The translations under genes and the position numbers were made by a program. A stretch of 44,806 nt of DNA, taken from the NCBI GenBank assembly GCA_021781575.1, contig JAJXWP010000035.1, positions 1 through 44,806 of the forward strand, in the 5' to 3' direction. This stretch comes from Pseudomonadota bacterium (GTDB lineage Bacteria > Pseudomonadota > Alphaproteobacteria > Rhodospirillales > Magnetospirillaceae). Below the pieces are notes generated by a model. It had not been told where the DNA came from. It did not search any database and saw only the letters and a list, made by a program, of their open reading frames with translations. This document shows positions 17,627-25,437 of this stretch, piece after piece (position 1 is the stretch's first letter; every line of letters begins with the position of its first letter).

Positions 17627-18026
17627 CGGCCACGGGATTGTCGGACAGTCCCGCCCAGATTGCCTGCAGGCGATTGGCCAGATCAAGCGGCTCGAATGGC
17701 TTGGTGATTACTCCCGCGGGGCCGAATGGCCCGAGATATTCGAGCTCGGACTTGCGTGCCCGGGCCGTGATGAAGACGACGGGAAGGAAATGGCCGGCAA
17801 CCGTATGGCGAATGCGCCGAAGCGTCTCGGGGCCGTCAATATCCGGCATCATCACGTCGAGCAGGACCAGGTCGGGATGGAATTCGGGGATCGCCGTCAG
17901 CGCCTCGGCGCCGGAGCCCGCGGTTTCCACGGTCAGGCCGCCCACCTTTTCCAAGGCCACCTTGACCACCCGGCAAAGCATCGGCTCGTCATCGACATAG
18001 AGGACCTTCTCGAGCGATCGCGGCAT
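17619..18026 (-). CDS. Single-domain response regulator (CheY-like)
   Basis: 135 residues, receiver only. Conserved residues: acidic pair in 'VLYVDDEPML', phospho-acceptor Asp in 'LVLLDVMMPDIDGPE', Thr in 'VFITAR', Lys in 'GVITKPFEP'. There is no output domain, so it acts as a phosphate sink, shuttle or protein-interaction regulator. It is first in a two-gene unit with the Hpt protein and diverges from the OmpR-type regulator at 18163 across a ~136-base AT-richer region (TTTGTTATTTTTTGTTACC at 18120-18138) that probably holds both promoters. Confidence 0.9.
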   Translation of the reverse strand: MPRSLEKVLYVDDEPMLCRVVKVALEKVGGLTVETAGSGAEALTAIPEFHPDLVLLDVMMPDIDGPETLRRIRHTVAGHFLPVVFITARARKSELEYLGPFGPAGVITKPFEPLDLANRLQAIWAGLSDNPVADE

Positions 18027-18162
18027 TGGTCACCACAGACTTGTTCCCCGGGACAGACGAAGGTCCCATCGGCTAACGTAGACACGACGAGTTTCGCCCC
18101 TATCGGCACTTTGATGAAGATTTGTTATTTTTTGTTACCGCAGTTTGGGGATAAATTCCCGC

Positions 18163-18891
18163 ATGTCGAAAAAACCGAAGATTCTCCTCGTCGAAGACGA
18201 GGCTCTTTTCGCCAAGCTTGTCGCCAGGGTTCTGGGCGACGCGGGAATGGATGTCGTTCTGGCCCATGACGGGCAGACGGCACGGGTACGGATGAACGAC
18301 GAGGCCATCGACATCGCCATCGTCGACCTGTTGCTGGGCGAAGAGAACGGTCTCGACCTGATTGGCGACTGGCGAAACCGGCCGGGACTCGGCCTCATCA
18401 TCCTGACCAAGAAGGCAAGCGTCATCGACCGCATCGTCGGCATCGAACTGGGCGCCGACGACTATCTGGCGAAGCCCTTCGAACCCCGTGAACTGGAGGC
18501 GCGGGTCAAGCGGCTGCTGACGCGATTGCGCGCATCCGCCGCGCCCGAAGCCGACCCGGCACCGGAACCGCCCAAACGCTACAGTTTTGCCGGCTGGACC
18601 CTGGACGCCGCCGCCTGTGTGCTGACCAATCCGGAGGGATCAAGCGTCGATCTGACGTCAACCGAATATCGACTGATGGAGATCTTCGCCGCGCGGCCGA
18701 ACCGCGTGCTGTCCCGCGATCAGTTGCTTGACCTGCTGCACGGCCGGGGGGCCAGCGCGACGGACCGCAGCATTGACGTCATGGTGGCGAAAATCCGGCA
18801 GAAGCTGGCCGCTTGCGGAGGCGAGGTGCCGATCCTGACGATCCGCGGAATGGGCTACAAGCTAGCCCTGGCCCCCGACGAAACCGCCTGA
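18163..18891 (+). CDS. OmpR-family two-component response regulator
   Basis: 242 residues. Receiver (1-120): 'ILLVEDEALFAKLV', phospho-acceptor Asp in 'IAIVDLLLGEENG', Thr in 'IILTKKA', 'GADDYLAKPFEPRELEARVK' with the conserved Lys. An Ala/Pro linker leads to a winged helix: 'VDLTSTEYRLMEIFAARPNR', 'VLSRDQLLDLLHG', 'DRSIDVMVAKIRQKL', 'ILTIRGMGYKLA'. The ATG at 18163 gives the standard receiver start; an in-frame TTG at 18145 is possible. The cognate kinase is not adjacent. All switch residues are intact, unlike the KdpE-like protein at 2244. Confidence 0.93.
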   Translation: MSKKPKILLVEDEALFAKLVARVLGDAGMDVVLAHDGQTARVRMNDEAIDIAIVDLLLGEENGLDLIGDWRNRPGLGLIILTKKASVIDRIVGIELGADDYLAKPFEPRELEARVKRLLTRLRASAAPEADPAPEPPKRYSFAGWTLDAAACVLTNPEGSSVDLTSTEYRLMEIFAARPNRVLSRDQLLDLLHGRGASATDRSIDVMVAKIRQKLAACGGEVPILTIRGMGYKLALAPDETA

Positions 18892-18944
18892 TCGCCTGTC
18901 CGCAGCCTCGCCCCAACGCCGTCCGCGTTCCGCCGTTTCATGTT

Positions 18945-18970
18945 TTCGCCATCCCGGGGCTTGACCGGGA
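18945..18970. repeat. Partial dispersed repeat
   Basis: CGCCAT ... CCCGGGGCTTGACCGGG resembles one end of the dispersed element found whole at 36811-36909 and, inverted, at 7321-7417. Only about 25 bases match, so it is either a truncated copy or a chance similarity. Confidence 0.35.
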
Positions 18971-19036
18971 TTCGCGTCGCCGCTCAACCGAAGTCAGCGC
19001 TTGGCGGTTGTTTCAACGGCATTGGGGCTGGCGCCA

Positions 19037-19060
19037 AAGGCCGGCGACGATGCCGGCCTT
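19037..19060 (-). terminator. Hairpin terminator after the XRE regulator gene
   Basis: Perfect 9-bp stem AAGGCCGGC / GCCGGCCTT with a 6-base loop, 13 bases after the stop of the minus-strand XRE gene. On that strand the stem is followed by only a short T-run (CCTTTGG), so it is weak as an intrinsic terminator, but its position fits. Confidence 0.5.
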
Positions 19061-19073
19061 GTTCGCTAAATTC

Positions 19074-19460
19074 TCAGGCCGCCTCGTCGGTCAACAGCGC
19101 ACGCACCAGATAGCTGACCGCGTTGCGGTGTTCCTGATTGGCCAGTCGGCCGAAGTTCTTGGCCAGTTCCAAATCCTGCCGCGATCCGTTGGAGAGGGGC
19201 TCCTCACCATCAACCGGGGGGAAGAATTCGGTCACCTGCGCCCCCAGCGCCTTGGCGATCTGGAACAGGCGGGCAGCGCTGATGCGGTTGATGCCGCGCT
19301 CATACTTGTGTTCCTGCTGATAGGTGATCCCCAGAACGTCGGCCAGATTCTGCTGGCTGAGCCCCCGGCGCACACGCTCCTCGCGGACCCGTTTGCCGAT
19401 GAAGCGGTCCAAATCGTTGGTCCGCTTCCGCGTGTCGCCGCCACTCTGACTGCCGATCAT
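19074..19460 (-). CDS. XRE-family (Cro/CI-type) transcriptional regulator
   Basis: 128 residues. The helix-turn-helix lies at about residues 20-78: 'FIGKRVREERVRRGLSQQNL', 'ADVLGITYQQEHKYERGINR', 'ISAARLFQIAKALGAQVTEF'. This 'TYQQ(E)HKYERG' form is very common in alphaproteobacteria. The C-terminal ~45 residues are polar and presumably an effector or oligomerisation region. The start at 19460 has AGGAGG ten bases upstream; the frame is open farther back but without homology. Target genes are unknown. It is a single gene downstream of a PAS kinase transcribed in the same direction. Confidence 0.88.
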   Translation of the reverse strand: MIGSQSGGDTRKRTNDLDRFIGKRVREERVRRGLSQQNLADVLGITYQQEHKYERGINRISAARLFQIAKALGAQVTEFFPPVDGEEPLSNGSRQDLELAKNFGRLANQEHRNAVSYLVRALLTDEAA

Positions 19461-19605
19461 TGCCCTCAAGCCTCCTGCCTTCACGACGTTCGCCCCGTTG
19501 TGGGGAACGTAACCGTATCCCCCGCCCACCCCAAACTGGTCGCAAGATTGCCAGAGTTTCGTTTCCACAAATCCCATGATCACATTTCCGGCATGTGAAG
19601 TTGCG

Positions 19606-21399
19606 TTACCGGTTAGCCAGCGGAAGCCGCACCCAGAAGGTAGTGCCCCCTTCCGCGCCACATTCGAAACCGATGCTGCCGCCTTGGCGTTCAACCAATT
19701 CCTTGGTGATCGCCAGCCCCAGGCCGGTCCCGCCGGCCCGCCGTCCGGCTTCCGCCGCCTGGGAGAAGCGCTCGAACAGGCGCGGCCGGAAATTCTCCGG
19801 GATACCCGGTCCCTGGTCGCGAACCGCGACGCGCAACTGGCCGTCCTCGGTGATGTCGGCCGAGACGACGACCTCCGAGCCGCGCCCGGAGAACTTGACC
19901 GCGTTCGACAGCAGATTGTCGAGCACCTGAATCAACCGGTCGGCATCGCCAACGACGGCGGCCCCTCTGGGCAAATGGCCGGTCCGCCGCAGCGTGACGC
20001 CGCAAGTGCCGGCCAGTCCCCCGATATCCCCCACCGCCGCTTCGAGCAACTCCACCACATTGACGTCGGAGATGCTCAACGACATTCCTCCGGTCGACAG
20101 CTTCTCAAAATCCAACAGGTCGTTGACCAGCCTGATCAACCGCGAGCAACTGGTCTCGGCAATCTCCGTCAGTTCGCGGACGGCAGCCGGCAATTCCCCC
20201 AGGACGCGGTGGTTGACCAGCGACAGGGAGCCCTTGATGGCGGTCAAGGGAGTCCGCAGATCGTGACTCACATTGGCCAAAAAAGCACTCTGGGCGCGGC
20301 TGGCCGCATCGGCGCGGTCCCTTGCCTCGGCCAGCGCGATCTCGGCCCGCCGGAACGGGCCGACATCGGATACCGTCAGCAGGACATGGCGTGCACCGCG
20401 ACTGAGGAAGGTCGACACCACCACGTCGATCCACACCTCGCTCCCCCAACTGGTGGTCATCTGCACCTCGCGGTGCCCCTCCTTGCCGTTCGCCAGCGTC
20501 TCGGCGACCAGGTGATAGAGGCTGCTGGCACGCCACGAATCCAACTCGTGAAAATTCTGCGCGAGGAGCCGCGAGACGGTCGTGTCGAGAATCCGCGCCG
20601 CGGCCTCGTTGGCCAGGACGCAGGCTCCGCCCCCGTCATAGGCCAGGATGCCCTGCGCCGAAGAGCGAATGACATGGCGGTTCAGTTCCGCCAATTCCTC
20701 GAGTTCGGCGGTACGCTCGGTAACCAGACGTTCGAGATCCGCTCGGTGACGGTCGAGTTCCTGGGCGATCCGTGTTTTCTCGGTAATATCCTCCTTGATC
20801 GCCAGATAATGGGTAATCCGGCCGTCGAGTTGATGGACCGGAGCAATATGGGCCAACTCGACATAAAGATCGCCGTTCTTGCGCCGGTTGCGGAATTCGC
20901 CATGCCAGGACCTGCCGGCCCGCAGGGCGCCCCACAGCGACCGGAACGTCTCGGGCGGCGTCCAGCCCGATTGCAGAAGGCGAGGATTCCGCCCGATCAC
21001 CTCGTCCCGGCCATAGCCCGAAATCTCGACGAACGCATCATTGACGTATTCGATTTCCCCCGCCAGGTTCGTCACGATGATGCTGTTGGGGCTCTGGTCC
21101 ACCGCCAGGGAGAGTGTGCGGACGCGTGCCTCGCCGTTGGCCAGCCGGGTGCCAAATCGATACACCAGCAGAAACAGGAGCGCCGCCGTCAAGAAGACGA
21201 ACACCCAGCCGTTGAGGATGCTGTAGCGTGTCAGCAAGTCGGCGTCGGATTCCAACCGGGCCAGGATTTCGTCGGAAAATGCGATCCATAGACAGGATAT
21301 GAGGGCATAGATGCCGGCGATGGCGGCAGCGCCGCGGGAAACCTGTCCCGTGGCCGCCCAATGGTCAAAAATCCGTTTCGAAATTCGCGCCAGCCCCAT
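19606..21399 (-). CDS. PAS-domain sensor histidine kinase
   Basis: 597 residues. Two membrane helices (about 23-43 and 64-83) flank a short periplasmic loop. A PAS domain with PAC tail ('QSPNSIIVTNLAGEIEYVND', 'FRNRRKNGDLYVELAHIAPV', 'IKEDITEK'), a coiled-coil, and a second PAS-like domain ('HVIRSSAQGILAYDGGGACV') follow. Then HisKA with 'VSHDLRTPLTAIKGSLSL' and HATPase_c with N-box 'DNLLSNAVKFSG', G1 'VRDQGPGIPENF', F-box 'LFERFSQA' and G2 'GGTGLGLAITKELVE'. It is a complete non-hybrid kinase. ATG 21399 was chosen; a GTG at 21414 is also possible. No regulator partner is adjacent in the same transcription unit. Confidence 0.92.
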   Translation of the reverse strand: MGLARISKRIFDHWAATGQVSRGAAAIAGIYALISCLWIAFSDEILARLESDADLLTRYSILNGWVFVFLTAALLFLLVYRFGTRLANGEARVRTLSLAVDQSPNSIIVTNLAGEIEYVNDAFVEISGYGRDEVIGRNPRLLQSGWTPPETFRSLWGALRAGRSWHGEFRNRRKNGDLYVELAHIAPVHQLDGRITHYLAIKEDITEKTRIAQELDRHRADLERLVTERTAELEELAELNRHVIRSSAQGILAYDGGGACVLANEAAARILDTTVSRLLAQNFHELDSWRASSLYHLVAETLANGKEGHREVQMTTSWGSEVWIDVVVSTFLSRGARHVLLTVSDVGPFRRAEIALAEARDRADAASRAQSAFLANVSHDLRTPLTAIKGSLSLVNHRVLGELPAAVRELTEIAETSCSRLIRLVNDLLDFEKLSTGGMSLSISDVNVVELLEAAVGDIGGLAGTCGVTLRRTGHLPRGAAVVGDADRLIQVLDNLLSNAVKFSGRGSEVVVSADITEDGQLRVAVRDQGPGIPENFRPRLFERFSQAAEAGRRAGGTGLGLAITKELVERQGGSIGFECGAEGGTTFWVRLPLANR

Positions 21400-21646
21400 G
21401 GTGCCTAATACCACCCGGCAACGTTCAAGCCGGGCACACTATAGCGATATTTCACCGGCGATGGCTGGGCCGAAATGCAGCGACAGGTCATAAGAAAACC
21501 CAGCCCGGCAGCCAGCTGCCACCGTCGATCTGATCCACGGCGGATTTCGCCTGCCCCGGCCGTTTGCCCGGGTTACACGGCACCAAGTGTTCGGAACGCC
21601 GGCCGAACCTTTATTACGGATTACCGGCCAAGCCCTTGCCGAAAGG

Positions 21647-21675
21647 CGAAATCACCTATATTTGGCCTGATTTCG
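21647..21675 (+). promoter_or_regulatory. Inverted repeat overlapping a putative promoter of the ClC gene
   Basis: CGAAATCA (21647-21654) and TGATTTCG (21668-21675) form a perfect 8-bp dyad separated by 13 bases. A -10-like TATATT (21657-21662) lies within the spacer and CTTGCC (21635-21640) lies 16 bases upstream of it. The site is 51 bases before the ClC start, in the 326-base gap 21400-21725 where no gene is seen. An operator bound by a dimeric repressor would fit. Confidence 0.35.
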
Positions 21676-21725
21676 GTGGCAATTTTCCGCCAGTTGCTTC
21701 ACCAAGACCCGTTCGCGGAAGAAAC

Positions 21726-23555
21726 ATGAGCGTCGAAGGTACCGCCGTGAAGGAGCCTCATCTTCGTCCCTGGCGATGGACCGGCCGGGTGGTCAATCGC
21801 CATCGGCTGCGCAACAGCGAGCCCGCATTGATCGCCCTGTGCGCGCCGCTGGGAGCGATGATCGGACTGGTGGTGGTCGCCCTGCACGAGTTCGTCTCCT
21901 GGCTCCATGTCGTCGATTTCGACCTTCCTCCAGGCTTCCATCTGAGCACCGGCATCGGCATCGACCCGCTTCGGCTGGCCGTGGTGCCGGCCCTCGGCGG
22001 AGTGGCCCTGGCCCTGCTCACCCTCATCGGCCGACGCTATCGCCCGCATGAGATTGTCGACCCGGTCGAGGCCAACGCCATTTACGGCGGGCGCATGTCG
22101 CTCATCGATTCCATCCGCCTGGCCGGGGCGACCATCATCTCCAATGCCGCCGGCGCCTCGCTGGGCATGGAGGCGGCGTACAGCCAAATGGGATCGGGCA
22201 TGCTGTCGAGCGTCGGGCAGTGGCTGCATCTGCGGCGCGCCGACCTCAGGGTGTTCGTCGCCGCCGGAGCCGCCGCGGCCATCGCCGCAGCCTTCAACGC
22301 GCCGCTGGCCGGAGCCTTCTATGCCTACGAGCTGGTGCTGGGCAGCTACACTCCCGGCGCCCTCGCCCAGGTGGCGACGGCATCCTTGGCGGGGACGCTG
22401 ACCATGCGCGCCACCATCGGCGTCGCCCCCATCTTCCTTGTCCATGCGCCGCCCATGGAAGTCCATCACTGGGTCTATCCGCTGCTCGCCATGCTCGGCG
22501 TCCTGGCGGCGGGGATCGGCATCGTCACCATGCGGGCGGCGACCTGGTGCGAAACCGCGCTCAGAAGCCTGCCGACACCGCAATGGCTGCGCCCGGTTAT
22601 CGGTGGCGGCGTCCTTAGTGTGATCGCCAGCGCCTTCCCCCAGGTTCTCGGCAGCGGCCATGGCGCCATCCAGGCGATGTTCAAGACCACGCCGATGCTC
22701 TTGCCCCTGGCTTTGCTGCTGCTGGCCAAGATCGCCGCCTCTGCCATTTCCATCGGCTCGGGATTCCGCGGCGGCCTGTTCAGCACGTCTCTGTACCTGG
22801 GCTGCCTCTTCGGCGCCACCGTGTGGCAGGCTCTGGCACCGCTGGCCGGCTGGCTCGGAAACCAGGAAATGATTTTCATGCTGGTCGGCATGGGTGCCGT
22901 CGCGGCCGCCATCGTCGGCGCGCCGGTGACCATGGTCCTTCTGGTCCTCGAGGTCACCGGCGATTTCGACGTCGGCCTGGGCGTGCTTTCGGGCGTGATA
23001 ACCGCGGCGACCATCACCCGCTACGCCTTCGGCTATTCCTTCGCCACCTGGCGCTTCCACTTGCGTGGCAAAGGTATCCGCGGGGCTCATGACGTCGGCT
23101 GGGTCGCTGACCTGACCGTGGCACGGCTGATCCGCGACGACGCCAAGACAGTTCGCCAGGACACGCCGCTTCTGCAATTGCGCAGCCAGGTGCCGCTGGG
23201 CAGCCGCAGCCTCGTGTTCGCCGTTGACGATGCGGACCGCTATGTTGGGATCATCGACGTCATGTTGGTTCACGACCCCGATCTCGACGACGCCGCCGCC
23301 GGATTGGTCGCCGGAGACCTCGCCAACGGCCGTGGCCGCTACCTGTTGCCCGAGATGGACATCCGCACGGTGCTTTCCCGCTTCGACGAAGCCGAAAGCG
23401 AGACCCTGCCCGTGCTGGCGGCGCCGGCCGACCGCCGCGTCATCGGCTATGTGACGGAAGCCTACGCCCTGCGCCGATACGCCCAGGAGATGGAGCGCCG
23501 GCGCAATGCCGAACTGGGGGAACGCGACCTGTTCAGCGTCGGCCGGGTCGACTGA
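21726..23555 (+). CDS. ClC-family chloride channel/antiporter with C-terminal CBS-like region
   Basis: 609 residues. ClC membrane domain (about 25-440) with recognisable helices: 'ANAIYGGRMSLIDSIR', the gating region 'GASLGMEAAYSQMGSGM' where the usual GREGP is GMEAA (the gating Glu is kept), 'AAAFNAPLAGAFYAYELVLG', 'FPQVLGSGHGAIQAM', 'IGSGFRGGLFSTSLYLGCLF' (Pro of GxFxP replaced) and 'GAVAAAIVGAPVTMVLLVLE'. The C-terminal ~150 residues look like a CBS pair ('SLVFAVDDADRYVGIID'). It is inner-membrane and moves Cl- or another anion, perhaps coupled to H+. The ATG at 21726 was chosen; the frame is open farther upstream without homology. It abuts the convergent SBF gene with no spacer. Confidence 0.9.
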   Translation: MSVEGTAVKEPHLRPWRWTGRVVNRHRLRNSEPALIALCAPLGAMIGLVVVALHEFVSWLHVVDFDLPPGFHLSTGIGIDPLRLAVVPALGGVALALLTLIGRRYRPHEIVDPVEANAIYGGRMSLIDSIRLAGATIISNAAGASLGMEAAYSQMGSGMLSSVGQWLHLRRADLRVFVAAGAAAAIAAAFNAPLAGAFYAYELVLGSYTPGALAQVATASLAGTLTMRATIGVAPIFLVHAPPMEVHHWVYPLLAMLGVLAAGIGIVTMRAATWCETALRSLPTPQWLRPVIGGGVLSVIASAFPQVLGSGHGAIQAMFKTTPMLLPLALLLLAKIAASAISIGSGFRGGLFSTSLYLGCLFGATVWQALAPLAGWLGNQEMIFMLVGMGAVAAAIVGAPVTMVLLVLEVTGDFDVGLGVLSGVITAATITRYAFGYSFATWRFHLRGKGIRGAHDVGWVADLTVARLIRDDAKTVRQDTPLLQLRSQVPLGSRSLVFAVDDADRYVGIIDVMLVHDPDLDDAAAGLVAGDLANGRGRYLLPEMDIRTVLSRFDEAESETLPVLAAPADRRVIGYVTEAYALRRYAQEMERRRNAELGERDLFSVGRVD

Positions 23556-24542
23556 TCAATTCGACATCGCCTCGGCTCGCTCTGCGGCGCCGGCATAGCG
23601 GCGCGCCAGCACGGCACAGGCCATGAGCTGGATCTGGTGGAACAGCATCAAGGGCAACACGATCATGCCGACCGCCTGCCCGGCGAACAGGATGTTGGCA
23701 ATGGGAACGCCGCTGGCCAGGCTCTTCTTCGAGCCGCAGAAGACGATGGTGATCCGGTCCTCGCGGCTGAAGCCGAGGCGGCGGCCGGCCCAGCTTGTGA
23801 TCCCAAGGGCCAACCCGAGCAGCACCATGTCGACCGCCACCATGGTCGACAGCCCGGCGGGCGACAGCTGGTGCCACAGGCCATGTACCACGGCTTCGCT
23901 GAAGGCGCCGTAGACCACCATCAGAATTGACCCACGGTCCACCAGCCCGAGAAGCTTGCGGCGCCGAACCGCCCAGCCGCCCAGCACGGGGTGCAGCAAC
24001 TGCCCGATGGCGAAGGGAACGAGGATCTGGAGGACGATGCTGCGAACGGAATCGAGCGATAAGCCGCCGCCTTGGGAATGCATCAGCAGACCGACAAGCA
24101 GCGGCGTGAGGAACACACCGATCAGGTTGGAGGCAGATGCGCTGCAAATGGCCGCCGGAACGTTGCCGCCGGCGATCGAGGTGAAGGCGATCGACGATTG
24201 CACCGTCGACGGAAGGCAGCAAAGAAACAGCACCCCCATCGCCAAGGATGGACTGAGCGGTGACGGGGCCAGCAGGCCGGCGGCCAGTCCGAGCAGCGGA
24301 AACAGCAGATAGGTTGCACTGAAGATGGTGACATGCAGCCGCCAGTGAGCCATGCCGCGAAACACCGCCTCGCGCGGCAGCCGTGCCCCATGCAGGAAGA
24401 ACAGCAGGGCGATGGCGACTTGCGTCGCCACTCCGAATGCCGCAGCCGCCGCGCCGCGAACCGGAATGACGGTGGCCAGAAGCACGGTGGCAATCAAGGT
24501 CAGGGTGAAGTTGTCGGGGCGTAAGCGCGAAAGGAATTTCAT
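23556..24542 (-). CDS. SBF-like (bile acid:Na+ symporter family) transporter
   Basis: 328 residues with about ten hydrophobic segments. Family traits of the PSE/SBF_like branch: 'LLFFLHGARLPREAVFRGMA', 'WRLHVTIFSATYLLFPLLGL', 'LCCLPSTVQSSIAFTSIAGG', 'AICSASASNLIGVFLTPLLV', 'ITIVFCGSKKSLASGVPIAN'. The substrate is unknown; Na+-coupled organic-anion uptake or efflux is typical of the superfamily. The start at 24542 ('MKFLSRLRPDNFTL') matches the family N-terminus; a long Arg/Pro-rich extension upstream is open but not believable. The stop shares TGATCA with the ClC stop. Confidence 0.88.
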   Translation of the reverse strand: MKFLSRLRPDNFTLTLIATVLLATVIPVRGAAAAAFGVATQVAIALLFFLHGARLPREAVFRGMAHWRLHVTIFSATYLLFPLLGLAAGLLAPSPLSPSLAMGVLFLCCLPSTVQSSIAFTSIAGGNVPAAICSASASNLIGVFLTPLLVGLLMHSQGGGLSLDSVRSIVLQILVPFAIGQLLHPVLGGWAVRRRKLLGLVDRGSILMVVYGAFSEAVVHGLWHQLSPAGLSTMVAVDMVLLGLALGITSWAGRRLGFSREDRITIVFCGSKKSLASGVPIANILFAGQAVGMIVLPLMLFHQIQLMACAVLARRYAGAAERAEAMSN

Positions 24543-24840
24543 CAGGCCGATGACTCCGGCGAAACAGTGTTGGGCCCCACAGATAGCGGATTTCCAATCC
24601 GTTTTGTAGGCGACCGAGTGCGCTCGCCTCGGCCTGTTGCCCCTTGCCGGGCGGGACCGCCGGCTTTCCGACGGCGCCCGCATCGGGCGCCGGCGCTTGC
24701 CGCTCCCCCTTGGGGGCGCCGAGGGGACCGGCATCGAACCGCCCCATTGCTTAGCGGACACATTAGGACTACTTGTTGAATGAGGGCCGACGCTGATCGG
24801 CAGTCGGCGGATCGCATTTGCCGGCCAAAAGGGGTGCTCC
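24543..24840. other. Intergenic region with strong hairpins, no gene recognised
   Basis: 298 bases between divergent genes. It contains a perfect 8-bp hairpin GGCGCCCG-CAT-CGGGCGCC (24673-24691), a C5/G5 hairpin near 24705-24720 and the short palindrome CGGATT-TCC-AATCCG (24587-24601). A small structured RNA or insertion scar is conceivable, but nothing specific can be assigned. Confidence 0.3.
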
Positions 24841-25419
24841 ATGCGCCGTACTCATCTTTCCCACATCGTCAAGTTCTTCCGCAGCACGGCGGCGATCCCG
24901 CTGCTTGCCTGTTGTTTGGCTTGGCTGTCCACGCCCGCACTGGCCTATAGCCACGGCGGCGGGGGACATGGCGGCGGCGGATGGCACGGTGGTGGCGGCG
25001 GGTGGCACGGCGGCGGCGGGGGCTGGCACGGCGGCTACGGCGGATGGCATGGCGGCTACGGCGGATGGCGCGGCGGCTACGGCGGCTGGGGCTGGCGCGG
25101 CGGCTACGGCGGCTGGGGCTGGCGCGGTGGTTATGGCGGCTGGGGCGGCTGGTGGGGCGGCATCGGCCTCGGCTTCGCCGACCCGTTCTACTGGGACTGG
25201 CCCTATTACGGCTACGGGTATCCTTCCTATTGGCCGCCGGCCTACGCCTACGCGGCGCCGCCTCCGGCCGTTCAACAGGTGCCGATGGTGTCGGCGGCAC
25301 CGCCGTCCTGGTACTATTGCAACAGCCCTGCCGGTTATTATCCGTACGTGCAATCCTGTTCCGTTCCGTGGCGGCAGGTTCCCGCCACCCCGCCTCCTCC
25401 CCCGGCGGCACAGCATTAG
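24841..25419 (+). CDS. Secreted Gly/Trp/Tyr-rich repeat protein
   Basis: 192 residues. Signal peptide (about 15-36, 'AAIPLLACCLAWLSTPALA'), then ~75 residues of low complexity built on GGYGGW / GGWHGG units, a Tyr/Pro/Trp-rich stretch, and a conserved end 'YYCNSPAGYYPYVQSC' plus 'VPWRQVP' that recurs in otherwise unrelated Gly-rich periplasmic or surface proteins of proteobacteria. The two Cys probably form a disulfide; the His residues of the repeat could bind metal (inference). GGGG precedes the ATG at suitable spacing. It is followed after 18 bases by the P1B-5 ATPase, so a shared transcript and a metal-related role are plausible. Confidence 0.8.
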   Translation: MRRTHLSHIVKFFRSTAAIPLLACCLAWLSTPALAYSHGGGGHGGGGWHGGGGGWHGGGGGWHGGYGGWHGGYGGWRGGYGGWGWRGGYGGWGWRGGYGGWGGWWGGIGLGFADPFYWDWPYYGYGYPSYWPPAYAYAAPPPAVQQVPMVSAAPPSWYYCNSPAGYYPYVQSCSVPWRQVPATPPPPPAAQH

Positions 25420-25437
25420 CCGCCCCGCGACTCCGCA

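Noticed and set aside
19576-21291. A 571-codon plus-strand frame opposite the PAS kinase
   Set aside because: Low-complexity translation without motifs; the minus strand has complete PAS, HisKA and HATPase domains.
21699-23273. A 524-codon minus-strand frame opposite the ClC gene
   Set aside because: Composition typical of antisense to a GC-rich gene; the ClC motifs are on the plus strand.
24541-24760. tRNA-Ser(GGA)-like anticodon arm (palindrome at 24587-24601) and a GGTTCGATGCC T-loop-like string on the minus strand
   Set aside because: They are about 145 bases apart, in the wrong order, with no matching acceptor or D arm; neither a tRNA nor a two-piece tmRNA can be built.
24950-25150. 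Tandem repeat DNA resembling a CRISPR or minisatellite
   Set aside because: The periodicity follows the coding frame of a Gly/Trp/Tyr-rich secreted protein; there are no unique spacers.
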